A DNA stretch of 30,208 nucleotides. Source: Candidatus Falkowbacteria bacterium HGW-Falkowbacteria-2 (lineage in GTDB: Bacteria > Patescibacteriota > Patescibacteriia > Patescibacteriales > UBA12465). A program made the translations under genes and the position numbers. Under the pieces are notes generated by a model, which saw only the letters and a list, made by a program, of their open reading frames with translations, was not told where the DNA came from and did not search any database. The stretch spans positions 1 to 30,208 of the forward strand of contig PHAH01000002.1 of the NCBI GenBank assembly GCA_002841655.1. The letters run 5' to 3'. Below are positions 10,320-17,758 of this stretch, piece after piece (the stretch's first letter is position 1; each line of letters opens with the position of its first letter).

Positions 10320-10452
10320 TGCCGATAGGGTTTTGCTGTATAATATTAGTAGTATACAAATCATTATAATTTGGACGTTTTGCCGTATATGCAAAAAGTC
10401 CGGTAACATTTTGGCGGCGCTCGGTATACCTGGCGACCCCCAAGCAAAAAAT
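10320..10452 (+). promoter_or_regulatory. Promoter and structured leader of the cupredoxin gene
   Basis: This 133-base gap has no terminator for the upstream giant. It holds a TATAAT at 10339-10344 and a second at 10365-10370. A hairpin follows: GGACGTTTTGC (10373-10383) against GCAAAAAGTCC (10391-10401), with ten of eleven pairs and a seven-base loop. GGTATACC at 10423-10430 is a short palindrome. If the first TATAAT is used, the leader is about 100 bases, long for this genome. A reading frame continues through it from a TTG at 10333 but gives an implausible N-terminus. Confidence 0.5.
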
Positions 10453-11136
10453 ATGGACAACACAAACAAGCCGGCAGGCGAGTCCAAGAAGAAAATGATG
10501 ATCATCTTGGGCTTGGTCGCGGTCGTCGCTATCATCGTGGTAGCAGCTTTAATGAGTAACAGAGGTGGAGTACAGAATCCGGGAGAAAATGCTGGTGCAA
10601 CTCCGGTTGCAGGCGAAGCTCCTGCAGATGCTCAGCCTTATATGCCTGAAGGTACCACTGGTGCTGAAGGTGAGGAAATCAATGTTCCTGAAGCTTTAAA
10701 GGAAGCAACCATCACCGTTGTTGGTGCTAACCCAATCTCAAAAGACGGTACCGTTGTGACTACTGAAGGTGTGGCTGTAAAAAATGATGCAGTGCCAATG
10801 TCTCCAGAAGCACCAAAGCAGACTCCTCCAGTTGCCGTTACCGAACTTCCTAGCAGTGTTATTAAATTAAGCGTTTCCGCTGCAGGTTGGAGCCCAGCTG
10901 AATTCTCTGTAAATGCAGGCGCTCCTGTCACCGTCGCTATCACTTCTGATGACGATTTCACACACGTTTTCATGTTCGATAATCCTTCCTTAGCAGCCGT
11001 TGCGGTTGGCGTTTCTCCTCGTGAGACTCGCGCTATTACCTTCAACGCCCCTTCCGAGAAAGGTGAATACACTCTCCATTGCGACGTTCCCGGACACTCC
11101 GGTCGCGGCGAAACTGGAAAGATGATCGTGAAATAG
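10453..11136 (+). CDS. Membrane-anchored cupredoxin-domain protein
   Basis: Starting at ATG 10453 gives 227 residues: a short basic N-terminus, one membrane segment at about 15-34 (MMIILGLVAVVAIIVVAALM), a Pro/Ala/Glu-rich linker to about 130, and a cupredoxin fold at about 135-227. The four expected type 1 copper ligands are all visible: His171 (DDFTHVF), Cys210 and His215 (LHCDVPGH), and Met224 (TGKM). The in-frame TTG 40 codons upstream is rejected because it adds a non-signal N-terminus before the basic/hydrophobic start. The protein should sit on the outer face of the cytoplasmic membrane and bind copper, either for electron transfer or copper handling. No redox partner is visible nearby. 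A strong terminator follows, so it is probably transcribed alone or with its leader. Confidence 0.85.
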   Translation: MDNTNKPAGESKKKMMIILGLVAVVAIIVVAALMSNRGGVQNPGENAGATPVAGEAPADAQPYMPEGTTGAEGEEINVPEALKEATITVVGANPISKDGTVVTTEGVAVKNDAVPMSPEAPKQTPPVAVTELPSSVIKLSVSAAGWSPAEFSVNAGAPVTVAITSDDDFTHVFMFDNPSLAAVAVGVSPRETRAITFNAPSEKGEYTLHCDVPGHSGRGETGKMIVK

Positions 11137-11160
11137 TTAGTACAAAACAATTATGTTTTT

Positions 11161-11197
11161 AAAACAACCACCCACGGAATCGGGTGGTTGTTTTTTA
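11161..11197 (+). terminator. Intrinsic terminator after cupredoxin gene
   Basis: AACAACCACCC (11163-11173) pairs perfectly with GGGTGGTTGTT (11182-11192) across an eight-base loop, followed by a T run. Confidence 0.93.
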
Positions 11198-11215
11198 TTA
11201 GACAGTCGTTGGTTA

Positions 11216-11246
11216 TTGTATTAAAATATAGAGACAATACTATAAT
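11216..11246 (+). promoter_or_regulatory. Promoter for the 465-residue membrane protein
   Basis: TATAAT at 11241-11246 with TTGTAT at 11216-11221 (spacer 19). The ATG is at 11259, so the leader would be only about 5-8 bases and the message nearly leaderless. Confidence 0.5.
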
Positions 11247-11258
11247 ATTTTTTGATTT

Positions 11259-12656
11259 ATGCCTGTAAAAAAGGGCTCAAAACGGAAGACGGTGTGGTGG
11301 AATCGACGGGTACCAATTAAATATCTCTTCCCATTTATCGGCATCATTTTTTTGTTGTCCGCTTTTTCGATATACAACCTTTATCTCGTTATTTCACTCC
11401 GGCAGGATATTTCCGAGGAGGTGCAGATAGTGCGTGCAGTTGATATCTCAGAAGTTAATTCCGAGCCCCTTATACCACTAAATAACGCAGAGGATGCGGG
11501 TGGTCGGATGTCTAGCTTCGGTGATAATTTTTCGGGTCTTGGTTATATCAATGAGCAGGAAACTGATTTATTTTGGGATGAAAACATCACTGCCTTTACC
11601 TTTCCTCCGGTGTATGAACTTACGAAGAAAAATGATTGCTCGGAAGCGTTTTGTGGCATCTCTCTCGATGCTACTGATCAAGATTCAATCTGTCTGCCGA
11701 TGGGATGCCTGAGCAAGACGGAAAATAATCGTATTCTTTTTAACAGCAAAGAATTGATTCTACCACCAGCCCTAAGCAAAGAAATAATTAGTGATATTAC
11801 CCTGGCTTCTTTTGGTGCCGATTGGCTCATTGGCCTCGTAACGGGCCCGACTGAAGCTGAGAGAGGCTGGATATATCGCTTTGATGGTCTCGCCTATACT
11901 CCTCTCATTACGGATGCCAGTGAACATCAAATCCTGCCCCGTTTTGAACGGGGAGGCGGCAAAATCGCCTTCGGGGGCGATGCCTCTGATTATATTGCTC
12001 TCTACGCCGGTTATGACGGCAAAGCCTTCCGCTTCCGGAACGGGGCGATAGAAGATATAAGTAATTTCTTCGGGCTGCGCGTGACTGACCGCGGCTTTAG
12101 GGCTCAGATTCTCAAAGCCGGAGCAGGGAGGGAGGCGGTATACTATATTTGTAGCGTCTCAGAGGGAAAGCCTAAATTTATTAAAATATGGTCGCAAGAT
12201 GAGGCTAATAGTGGTGGGGCGCTCGATTTTAGCCCCTTCCTCTTTAAAGGTGATTTCCAGCCCGAGCAAATGCTTTGTGCGATAAGTGATGTGAACGAAA
12301 AGAGGCTAGCCATTGTCTCTCGGCGCGGTGGAGCTTATGAAATGCATGAATTTATAGATAAGGGGTTTGATAATAGTCGGGCGAGACAGGTTACTTCGGT
12401 GAATGTTAACTTACAAAAGAACGAAACAGTGAAGTCGGCCGTTTTTGCCGACCTTGGCTTGCTTCAGGCCGGTAATTATGAGAGCTATTTGAGCAACGGC
12501 GGCGAGTTCGAAGCTATTCGACCCTATCTATGGCACACATTTGAAAAAGAAGGCTCAGAATTATATTATAGACTCTTTTTAGAGCCTCAAGCGGATGCCT
12601 CCTATTCACCTTGGCTTGATCACGTCAATCGTCTTGATTATATCCTTAAAGACTAA
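11259..12656 (+). CDS. Type II membrane protein with large extracellular domain, function unknown
   Basis: 465 residues. A basic N-terminus (MPVKKGSKRKTVWWNRR) is followed by one membrane segment at about 22-47 (FPFIGIIFLLSAFSIYNLYLV), so the remaining ~415 residues should face outward. Four cysteines (127, 132, 145, 150) form two C-x4-C pairs that could make disulfides. The rest has many short beta-like stretches with Trp and Gly-Asp turns (WLIGLVTGP, GWIYRFDG, AGYDGKAFRF), suggesting a beta-propeller-like domain, but I do not recognise a family. It lies between the cupredoxin and a small repeat protein of the giant family, so a cell-surface role is likely. No catalytic residues can be named. 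Confidence 0.8.
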   Translation: MPVKKGSKRKTVWWNRRVPIKYLFPFIGIIFLLSAFSIYNLYLVISLRQDISEEVQIVRAVDISEVNSEPLIPLNNAEDAGGRMSSFGDNFSGLGYINEQETDLFWDENITAFTFPPVYELTKKNDCSEAFCGISLDATDQDSICLPMGCLSKTENNRILFNSKELILPPALSKEIISDITLASFGADWLIGLVTGPTEAERGWIYRFDGLAYTPLITDASEHQILPRFERGGGKIAFGGDASDYIALYAGYDGKAFRFRNGAIEDISNFFGLRVTDRGFRAQILKAGAGREAVYYICSVSEGKPKFIKIWSQDEANSGGALDFSPFLFKGDFQPEQMLCAISDVNEKRLAIVSRRGGAYEMHEFIDKGFDNSRARQVTSVNVNLQKNETVKSAVFADLGLLQAGNYESYLSNGGEFEAIRPYLWHTFEKEGSELYYRLFLEPQADASYSPWLDHVNRLDYILKD

Positions 12657-12674
12657 GAATGAAGTCTATTTTTT
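12650..12674 (+). terminator. Weak terminator-like hairpin overlapping the stop codon
   Basis: AGACT (12650-12654) can pair with AGTCT (12663-12667), followed by ATTTTTTG. The stem is only five pairs and includes the end of the coding region. Confidence 0.35.
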
Positions 12675-12686
12675 GTTATTGAATAA

Positions 12687-12695
12687 TGATATAAT
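12687..12695 (+). promoter_or_regulatory. Extended -10 promoter for the small repeat protein
   Basis: TGATATAAT matches TGnTATAAT exactly. No -35 at proper spacing is obvious. The gene starts 32 bases downstream at 12728. Confidence 0.55.
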
Positions 12696-12727
12696 TAGTT
12701 TGTAAATAATAAGTTATTATAAAGACT

Positions 12728-13627
12728 ATGTTTGTCTCAAAAAACAGATTTTTTCCATTAATCGCTCTCCTTCCTTTATTATTAAGTATTGCCCTGAAGG
12801 CGGAGGCGAAGACGATAACCATCGGTGCAGTGACCGACACTGTTTCCATTCCCGGCACACTGTTAAACACCGGACTCGGCGGCGTTTCCTATTGGGGTCT
12901 AAGTGGCTCTAATCTCTTCGCTACTTCCACTTCCTATAATGTTGGTATTGGCACAACTAATCCGAGGCTGGGAACGAAGTTGCATGTCAATGGTAATTTT
13001 GAAGCTTCGGGATCAGTTTCTTTTACGGGCCCCGTTTATGCCGGTGGCGGTACAAGATTGATGACTGTTGATAATTCCGGCGTCCTAGCAGCAATGAATA
13101 TCCCCTCCTTCTTATCGAGTGGCGGACTTGCTCAGACCTTATATCATACAGGTACAGGCTGGTCACCTTCTACTTTTTTAAGAAACTACAACTCAACTGT
13201 ATCTGTGGGTTTTAATGGTATTGGCTCTTGCTCATCCGCACTTACGGTCGGTGGCATGATTAATGCTTCATCTATCTACGTAAGTCCAGTTAGTAGTGAA
13301 TCTTGTGAAGCCGGCATGGGTATTTCGACTTCAAGTATTATGGTTGGCGGCAACCAACCTTTGCGTTTTTTGAATGCTCAATATTATAATTTTGATAGTT
13401 ACATAAATTCGACTAATGGTTATTACTACAATGGAGTCTCTGGCAAAACGAGGGTAAGCGGTGGTAATGCACACAATGTGGGTATGGATGTTCAGGGAGG
13501 AATTGTTACAGATTTAGGGACCGAGGTTACCGGTCTCTCGGTTGCAGTGATTGTAAAAGGTTCCACTGGTACAAACTGTACGTTAACCTTTACTGCTGGT
13601 CTTTTAACGTCAGAAAATTGCCCATAA
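12728..13627 (+). CDS. Small secreted protein with a single GNVGIGTTNP repeat
   Basis: 299 residues. A signal peptide is clear: MFVSKNRFF, hydrophobic PLIALLPLLLSIAL, then KAEA with cleavage near residue 27. Residues about 55-90 (YWGLSGSNLFATSTSYNVGIGTTNP) match the module that recurs in the two giants upstream, down to the SxNLFASST lead-in. The remainder is Ser/Thr/Gly/Asn-rich and beta-like. Four cysteines occur in the C-terminal half (GSCSS, SESCEAG, TNCTL, SENCP), while the giants are almost free of cysteine. It is probably an exported surface protein related to the giants: a minor fibre subunit, a cap, or a decayed or nascent family member. Confidence 0.83.
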   Translation: MFVSKNRFFPLIALLPLLLSIALKAEAKTITIGAVTDTVSIPGTLLNTGLGGVSYWGLSGSNLFATSTSYNVGIGTTNPRLGTKLHVNGNFEASGSVSFTGPVYAGGGTRLMTVDNSGVLAAMNIPSFLSSGGLAQTLYHTGTGWSPSTFLRNYNSTVSVGFNGIGSCSSALTVGGMINASSIYVSPVSSESCEAGMGISTSSIMVGGNQPLRFLNAQYYNFDSYINSTNGYYYNGVSGKTRVSGGNAHNVGMDVQGGIVTDLGTEVTGLSVAVIVKGSTGTNCTLTFTAGLLTSENCP

Positions 13628-13637
13628 AGATTACCGC

Positions 13638-13666
13638 TTGACAAGTTAGTTATTTAGTATTAATAT
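13638..13666 (+). promoter_or_regulatory. Sigma-70-type promoter for the type IX-like secreted protein
   Basis: TTGACA at 13638-13643 and TAATAT at 13661-13666 with a spacer of exactly 17. The leader to the ATG at 13746 is about 75 bases and A/C-rich. This is one of the few promoters here with a perfect -35 box. Confidence 0.6.
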
Positions 13667-13745
13667 ATAAAGTTAGTTACGATCATTACCAATTGAATTA
13701 ACCAACACAGTTCACACAGAAAATAACGAAAAAAATCTCCAAATC

Positions 13746-14861
13746 ATGAAAACAACACTGTACTGCACTTTTCTTGCGATTTTTATGCTAATAATCGCTA
13801 ATGTATCAAACGCCCAATCATGGGAAAGATACGAAACACCCGAAGCAATGATTTCAATAGCAGTCGATGCTAATAAAGTATTAGCTGCTTCTTATGAAAC
13901 TTTGTATCAGGCGGCACTACCAATCCCTTCATCGGGAATTAATTGGGCTCCTGTACCTATGCCCGGCTCCGGTCCGGTAACGGCAGTTGCTATTTATAAC
14001 GAAAGCATTTTCTTACTAAGAGGCAACACCCTTTATAAAGGGGTTGGCGACGAGTGGAGTGCTGAGTTACCGCTGATTCAAAGAATCGCTGTTAGTCCAG
14101 ACAAAGACGCAGGCATCGTTGCCTGGGGGGATGGTCAAATACATCACTATATCGACAATATGTGGTATTCGCGCCCATTTCCCGTCGATGTAGGCGCTAT
14201 TGCCTTCGACTGCAGCTCTTTCTTCGTTTTTACCCCAGATAATTCATACTGGCAGGGAACAAACGTTTATGACCTGGATATGATGGGAGCAATTGACATC
14301 CCATATCCAATGGAGGCGGTGTGTGATGACGAACAGTATTTTGTCGGCGGTTACGCTGATAATTTTTCTGCCTGGTACCAGTCGCATAAGAATTCCATCT
14401 TTAGATATCTGCGTGTCATGACGCCAGGTATGCTCAACACTTGTACTTCGATAGGGGATACCATCTGGGCAGCAGGAAGTCTCGGCACAAAAGGATGCAT
14501 CTTCAATACTGAAGATCTATCTTCAATCGAAATCTTCCCGCAATCCATCACCCAAATCCGTTCTGACGCAGATCAAAATCTGTTAGTCGCAATTGATTGC
14601 GTGAATTCAATCTACCTCAGAGGAGGCTCAACTATCAATTCGGTCTCAAGAATCGAAGACAGGCATTTTGTTAAGATTAACTCTGTAGCTGATGATTACT
14701 TATTATTCTCAAGCGAAGTATCCGGCGAATATCAAATCGTAACTAGCACCGGAGCAACACTTAGGCGGATAATGGTCCATGAGGGAAATAATAAGCTCAG
14801 TATTTCAGAGCTTAAACCAGGAGTATACTTCCTCGGCAACGAGAAGTTCATCGTTCGCTAA
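13746..14861 (+). CDS. Secreted beta-propeller-like protein with type IX-like C-terminal sorting domain
   Basis: 371 residues. The signal peptide is MKTTLYCTFLAIFMLIIANVSNAQS, with cleavage after SNA. The body has repeated short strands (AVAIYNESIFLLRGNTLYKG; IVAWGDGQIHHYIDNMW; FVGGYADNFSAWYQ), suggesting a beta-propeller or sensor-like domain. The last ~40 residues (GEYQIVTSTGATLRRIMV ... NKLSISELKPGVYFLG ... KFIVR) match the pattern of the type A C-terminal sorting domain used by the type IX secretion system of Bacteroidota: G-x-L, then N-x-L-x-I-S-x-L-x-P-G-V-Y-F, then K-F-I-V at the very end. No type IX secretion genes are visible in the window. Either the domain is a look-alike, or the gene came from a Bacteroidota donor or host. 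Confidence 0.78.
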   Translation: MKTTLYCTFLAIFMLIIANVSNAQSWERYETPEAMISIAVDANKVLAASYETLYQAALPIPSSGINWAPVPMPGSGPVTAVAIYNESIFLLRGNTLYKGVGDEWSAELPLIQRIAVSPDKDAGIVAWGDGQIHHYIDNMWYSRPFPVDVGAIAFDCSSFFVFTPDNSYWQGTNVYDLDMMGAIDIPYPMEAVCDDEQYFVGGYADNFSAWYQSHKNSIFRYLRVMTPGMLNTCTSIGDTIWAAGSLGTKGCIFNTEDLSSIEIFPQSITQIRSDADQNLLVAIDCVNSIYLRGGSTINSVSRIEDRHFVKINSVADDYLLFSSEVSGEYQIVTSTGATLRRIMVHEGNNKLSISELKPGVYFLGNEKFIVR

Positions 14862-14882
14862 GAACAATCAAAAACTCCACAG

Positions 14883-14916
14883 CCCGCGTTACAACAGTAT
14901 CGCGGGTTTTTCTTTT
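14883..14916 (+). terminator. Intrinsic terminator
   Basis: CCCGCG (14883-14888) pairs with CGCGGG (14901-14906) across a 12-base loop, then TTTTTCTTTT. Confidence 0.85.
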
Positions 14917-14942
14917 ATGTTATTGCCCCCCAATATTACATA

Positions 14943-14951
14943 TGCTATAAT
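14943..14951 (+). promoter_or_regulatory. Extended -10 promoter for the small membrane-protein pair
   Basis: TGCTATAAT matches TGnTATAAT exactly. The box is the start of a 17-base sequence, TATAATAACAATAATAA (14946-14962), that recurs identically at 15264-15280 before the second gene. Confidence 0.6.
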
Positions 14952-14991
14952 AACAATAATAATAGAGTAATTAAATTATTTTTAAATATTT

Positions 14992-15258
14992 ATGTTAACT
15001 ACGAAGCGGCGACCATCTCGCCAGATTGGTGAGAGCCAGCGCTTCCAGCGCTCAACTATGAAAAAAACAGCTGTTGGCCCTTTGTTGGCCGTGCTCGTGA
15101 TTGTCGTCCTAGCGGCCGTCTACGGTTATATGTCCTATAAGGTTAACCGTCAGGCGAAAACAATGGACACGCTCACAACCACAATCGTTACCGACACTCA
15201 GACCGTCTCTGGTCTTGTCAATTTTATTAATGCCAGTTTAACTGATGCGCAGAAATAA
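14992..15258 (+). CDS. Small single-helix membrane protein (paralog 1)
   Basis: 88 residues from ATG 14992, or 66 from ATG 15058. The shorter form begins MKKTAVGPLLAVLVIVVL, like its downstream paralog (MKKELVFPL...), which favours 15058. The longer form would add 22 basic residues, and that extra stretch contains two perfect 5-bp hairpins (15008-15022 and 15038-15052). One membrane segment (PLLAVLVIVVLAAVYGYM) is followed by a short helical tail ending DTQTVSGLVNFINASL. The TQxVSxxVNFIN motif is shared with the next gene. Function unknown; the family is not recognised. The tail should face one side of the membrane and could mediate oligomerisation. Confidence 0.7.
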   Translation: MLTTKRRPSRQIGESQRFQRSTMKKTAVGPLLAVLVIVVLAAVYGYMSYKVNRQAKTMDTLTTTIVTDTQTVSGLVNFINASLTDAQK

Positions 15259-15263
15259 ATTTT

Positions 15264-15280
15264 TATAATAACAATAATAA
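15264..15280 (+). repeat. 17-base direct repeat, second copy (first at 14946-14962)
   Basis: TATAATAACAATAATAA is identical in both copies and lies upstream of each of two paralogous genes. The TATAAT at its start may act as an internal promoter for the second gene. This supports a tandem duplication that included upstream sequence. Confidence 0.7.
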
Positions 15281-15285
15281 ACAAT

Positions 15286-15510
15286 ATGAAAAAAGAATTA
15301 GTTTTCCCTTTAATTGCTGGTCTCGCCTTAGGCATTTTAATCATGTTATTCTGGCAGCTTAACACCAAGCTTAACAACAGCAGCGTTCGTATGGCTCAGC
15401 TCGAGCAGGCTACCGGTTCAAACACCCAGGCCGTTTCTGAAATTGTGAACTTCATCAACCAGGCTAGTGGTCAGGGTGGCGCAGCTACTCAGACCCCAGC
15501 TGCTCAGTAA
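15286..15510 (+). CDS. Small single-helix membrane protein (paralog 2)
   Basis: 74 residues: MKKELVFPL, a membrane segment to about residue 25 (IAGLALGILIMLFW), then a helical segment with NTQAVSEIVNFINQAS and a Gln/Ala/Thr-rich tail. It shares the MKK start, the helix placement and the TQxVSxxVNFIN motif with the gene 27 bases upstream, so the two are tandem paralogs. No known domain is seen. A strong terminator follows. Confidence 0.75.
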   Translation: MKKELVFPLIAGLALGILIMLFWQLNTKLNNSSVRMAQLEQATGSNTQAVSEIVNFINQASGQGGAATQTPAAQ

Positions 15511-15527
15511 TCTTCAAACTACAGTTC

Positions 15528-15556
15528 AAAACGCCCCTCCATAGGGGCGTTTTTTT
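15528..15556 (+). terminator. Intrinsic terminator before ligA
   Basis: AAAACGCCCCT (15528-15538) pairs perfectly with AGGGGCGTTTT (15543-15553) across a four-base loop, within a run of T. Confidence 0.95.
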
Positions 15557-15569
15557 GTCGGCTCCTCTG

Positions 15570-15578
15570 TGCTATAAT
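15570..15578 (+). promoter_or_regulatory. Extended -10 promoter of ligA
   Basis: TGCTATAAT, an exact TGnTATAAT. The ligA ATG is at 15599, so the leader is about 13-15 bases and has no clear Shine-Dalgarno sequence. Confidence 0.65.
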
Positions 15579-15598
15579 ACAAGTATTATTAGGTTGTT

Positions 15599-17719
15599 AT
15601 GGATATCAAAGAAGCGCGTATGCGCCTAGAAAAACTGAAGAAAGAGATTGGTTTTCATCGCCACCAATATCACGTTTTTGACCGGGAAACGATTTCGCCG
15701 GCGGCTTTAGATAGCCTGAAGAATGAGTTGTTTAAACTCGAAAATGAGTTTCCTGAACTCATTACAGCTGACTCACCAACTCAGCGTATCGGCGGGGAGG
15801 CCCTGGCGAAGTTTAAGAAAGCACCTCATGCTCACCCCATGATTTCTCTCTATGACGCCTTTTCTGAAGATGACATGCGCGAGTGGGAAAAACGAAACCT
15901 AAACTATCTTTCTGGCTTTCCGGCTGGGTATAACCCCGGTTACTATTGTGAACTAAAACTCGACGGTCTAGCGGGCAGCTTAGTCTATGAAAGCGGACAA
16001 TTAGTGCGCGGAGTTACGCGAGGTGATGGACGTGTCGGTGAAGATATTACTTTAAACTTAAGGACAATCGAGAGTATTCCGCTTAGCCTTCGTCGTCCAG
16101 AAAAAGAAGAATTGAAAAGCATCGGTATTGTGGGCCAGGACGTAAACGCCTTCTATCGTCTCCTCGATGACGGGCTTATTGAAGTACGTGGCGAATCAAT
16201 CATGTCTAAACAAGTTTTTGCCGAATTGAATCGCAAATATGAAAAAGAAGGTCGCCAGCTGCTTGCCAATACTAGAAATGGAGCTGCTGGGTCACTGCGA
16301 CAGCTTGATCCAAAAATAGCGGCTGAACGGAAACTCGATTTCTACGCCTACGACCTAATCCTTGGCGATTATGAAAGAGGTGAAATTGTGCATTCACGCG
16401 AAGCAGCGGATAAATTGGTTGAGTTTCTCGGTTTTAGGCGCGTGAAAGACAACAGGCGGGCAGCAAGTTTAAAGGAAGTGTTTGCCTTTCAAAAAAAATG
16501 GGAAGGGAAGAAGGGGACTCTCCCTTTCTTCATTGATGGTGTCGTGGTGAAATATAATGACATGAGAATGTGGCCGCTGTTAGGTATTGTCGGGAAAGCG
16601 CCACGCTATATGATGGCGTATAAGTTTTCGGCGGAACAGGCCACGACAAAACTACTGGAAGTAATTTGGCAAGTGGGTCGCACCGGCGCCTTAACCCCGG
16701 CTGCTATTCTTGAGCCGGTGAAGGTAGGCGGTGTTACCGTTGGACGCTCCACTCTGCATAATCTTGATGAAATAAGGCGATTGGGTCTCATGCTCAGTGA
16801 TACCATTATTATTGAACGAGCTGGTGATGTTATTCCGAAAGTGATCTCGGTGTTAAGTAATTTGCGCACCGGCGAGGAACAACCGATTGTCGTCCCCAAG
16901 CATTGTCCGCGCTGTGGCGGCGATGTCAGACGAGAAGGGGACGATGTTATTTTGCGGTGCACAAATAAAAATTGCTATGCGGTTGCTCTCCGTCGTCTGA
17001 TTCATTTCGCTTCGCGCGGTGCCGCCGATATTGAAGGCTTAGGCGAACGCATTGTTGAGCAGCTTGTTACCGAAAACTTAATGGAAGATGCGGGTGATAT
17101 TTTTGGACTGAGAAAAGAAGATTTACTTGGTCTTGAACGCTTTGCCGAAAAGAAGGCTGAAAAATTAGTTGAGGCGATTGCTGCTAAAAAAGTCATGCCG
17201 CTTAGTCGCTTCATCTATGCTCTTGGCATCTCGCATATTGGCGAGGAGAGCGCGAATACGGTGGCCGAGGAAATTAGTCGGCGCCTGAGCTCTAAAGAAA
17301 TATTGCCACTAGAGTTGTATAGAAAGGCGGCCTCACTCGGAATTGAAGATTGGGCGTCTTTAGGTGATGTCGGGCCAGTGGTTGCAGAAAGTTTGCACAC
17401 TTTTTGGAATGATGAGGACACGGAAACTCTCATGTCGAAGTTTGAACGCCACGGTGTAATATTAACCGCTGTACAGGCCGCGAGCGGTCACTTAGAGGGC
17501 AAAAGTTTTGTCCTCACTGGCAGTTTAAGTGGTTTGACAAGAGGCGAGGCAAAAGATAAAATTAAAGCCAGAGGCGGGAAAACAAAGGAAAGTGTCAGTC
17601 GGACACTTGATTATCTGGTGGTTGGTGAAGAGCCCGGCTCTAAGCTCGAAGAGGCCAAAAAGTTTGGCGTGAAGGTCATCGACGAACAAGAATTTATTAA
17701 GTTACTCGAAGGGAAATAA
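15599..17719 (+). CDS. ligA: NAD-dependent DNA ligase
   Basis: 706 residues, close to the usual length. It seals nicks in duplex DNA using NAD+ in replication and repair. In order: the N-terminal NAD-binding Ia region (HQYHVFD at 22-28); the adenylation domain with the nucleophile Lys120 in KLDG and the RGDGRVGEDIT motif at 141-151; the EVRGE motif at 195-199; the OB fold near 340-430 (QVGRTGALTP); a four-Cys zinc site (Cys436, 439, 454, 459); helix-hairpin-helix repeats at about 470-600; and a C-terminal BRCT domain at about 630-706 (GKSFVLTGSLSGLTR). All landmark residues are present. Compared with the E. coli enzyme as I recall it, about 20 extra residues lie between the IPL segment and EVRGE (about 166-190). 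It has its own promoter and terminator. Confidence 0.98.
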   Translation: MDIKEARMRLEKLKKEIGFHRHQYHVFDRETISPAALDSLKNELFKLENEFPELITADSPTQRIGGEALAKFKKAPHAHPMISLYDAFSEDDMREWEKRNLNYLSGFPAGYNPGYYCELKLDGLAGSLVYESGQLVRGVTRGDGRVGEDITLNLRTIESIPLSLRRPEKEELKSIGIVGQDVNAFYRLLDDGLIEVRGESIMSKQVFAELNRKYEKEGRQLLANTRNGAAGSLRQLDPKIAAERKLDFYAYDLILGDYERGEIVHSREAADKLVEFLGFRRVKDNRRAASLKEVFAFQKKWEGKKGTLPFFIDGVVVKYNDMRMWPLLGIVGKAPRYMMAYKFSAEQATTKLLEVIWQVGRTGALTPAAILEPVKVGGVTVGRSTLHNLDEIRRLGLMLSDTIIIERAGDVIPKVISVLSNLRTGEEQPIVVPKHCPRCGGDVRREGDDVILRCTNKNCYAVALRRLIHFASRGAADIEGLGERIVEQLVTENLMEDAGDIFGLRKEDLLGLERFAEKKAEKLVEAIAAKKVMPLSRFIYALGISHIGEESANTVAEEISRRLSSKEILPLELYRKAASLGIEDWASLGDVGPVVAESLHTFWNDEDTETLMSKFERHGVILTAVQAASGHLEGKSFVLTGSLSGLTRGEAKDKIKARGGKTKESVSRTLDYLVVGEEPGSKLEEAKKFGVKVIDEQEFIKLLEGK

Positions 17720-17720
17720 A

Positions 17721-17750
17721 AACACCCCTTCCACGGAAGAGGAGTTTTTA
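17721..17750 (+). terminator. Intrinsic terminator of ligA
   Basis: CCCCTTCC ... GGAAGAGG stem with one C-A mismatch, followed by AGTTTTTA, two bases after the ligA stop. Confidence 0.8.
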
Positions 17751-17758
17751 TAGGTTTC

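Noticed and set aside
10638..11150. 170-codon minus-strand ORF opposite the cupredoxin gene
   Set aside because: The plus-strand frame has a membrane anchor and all copper ligands; the minus frame has no support.
15001..15057. tRNA-Gly-like 5' half (D-arm-like TCTC/GAGA, loop CTTCCAG)
   Set aside because: No T-arm or acceptor pairing follows, and the stretch lies in an open reading frame; likely coincidence.
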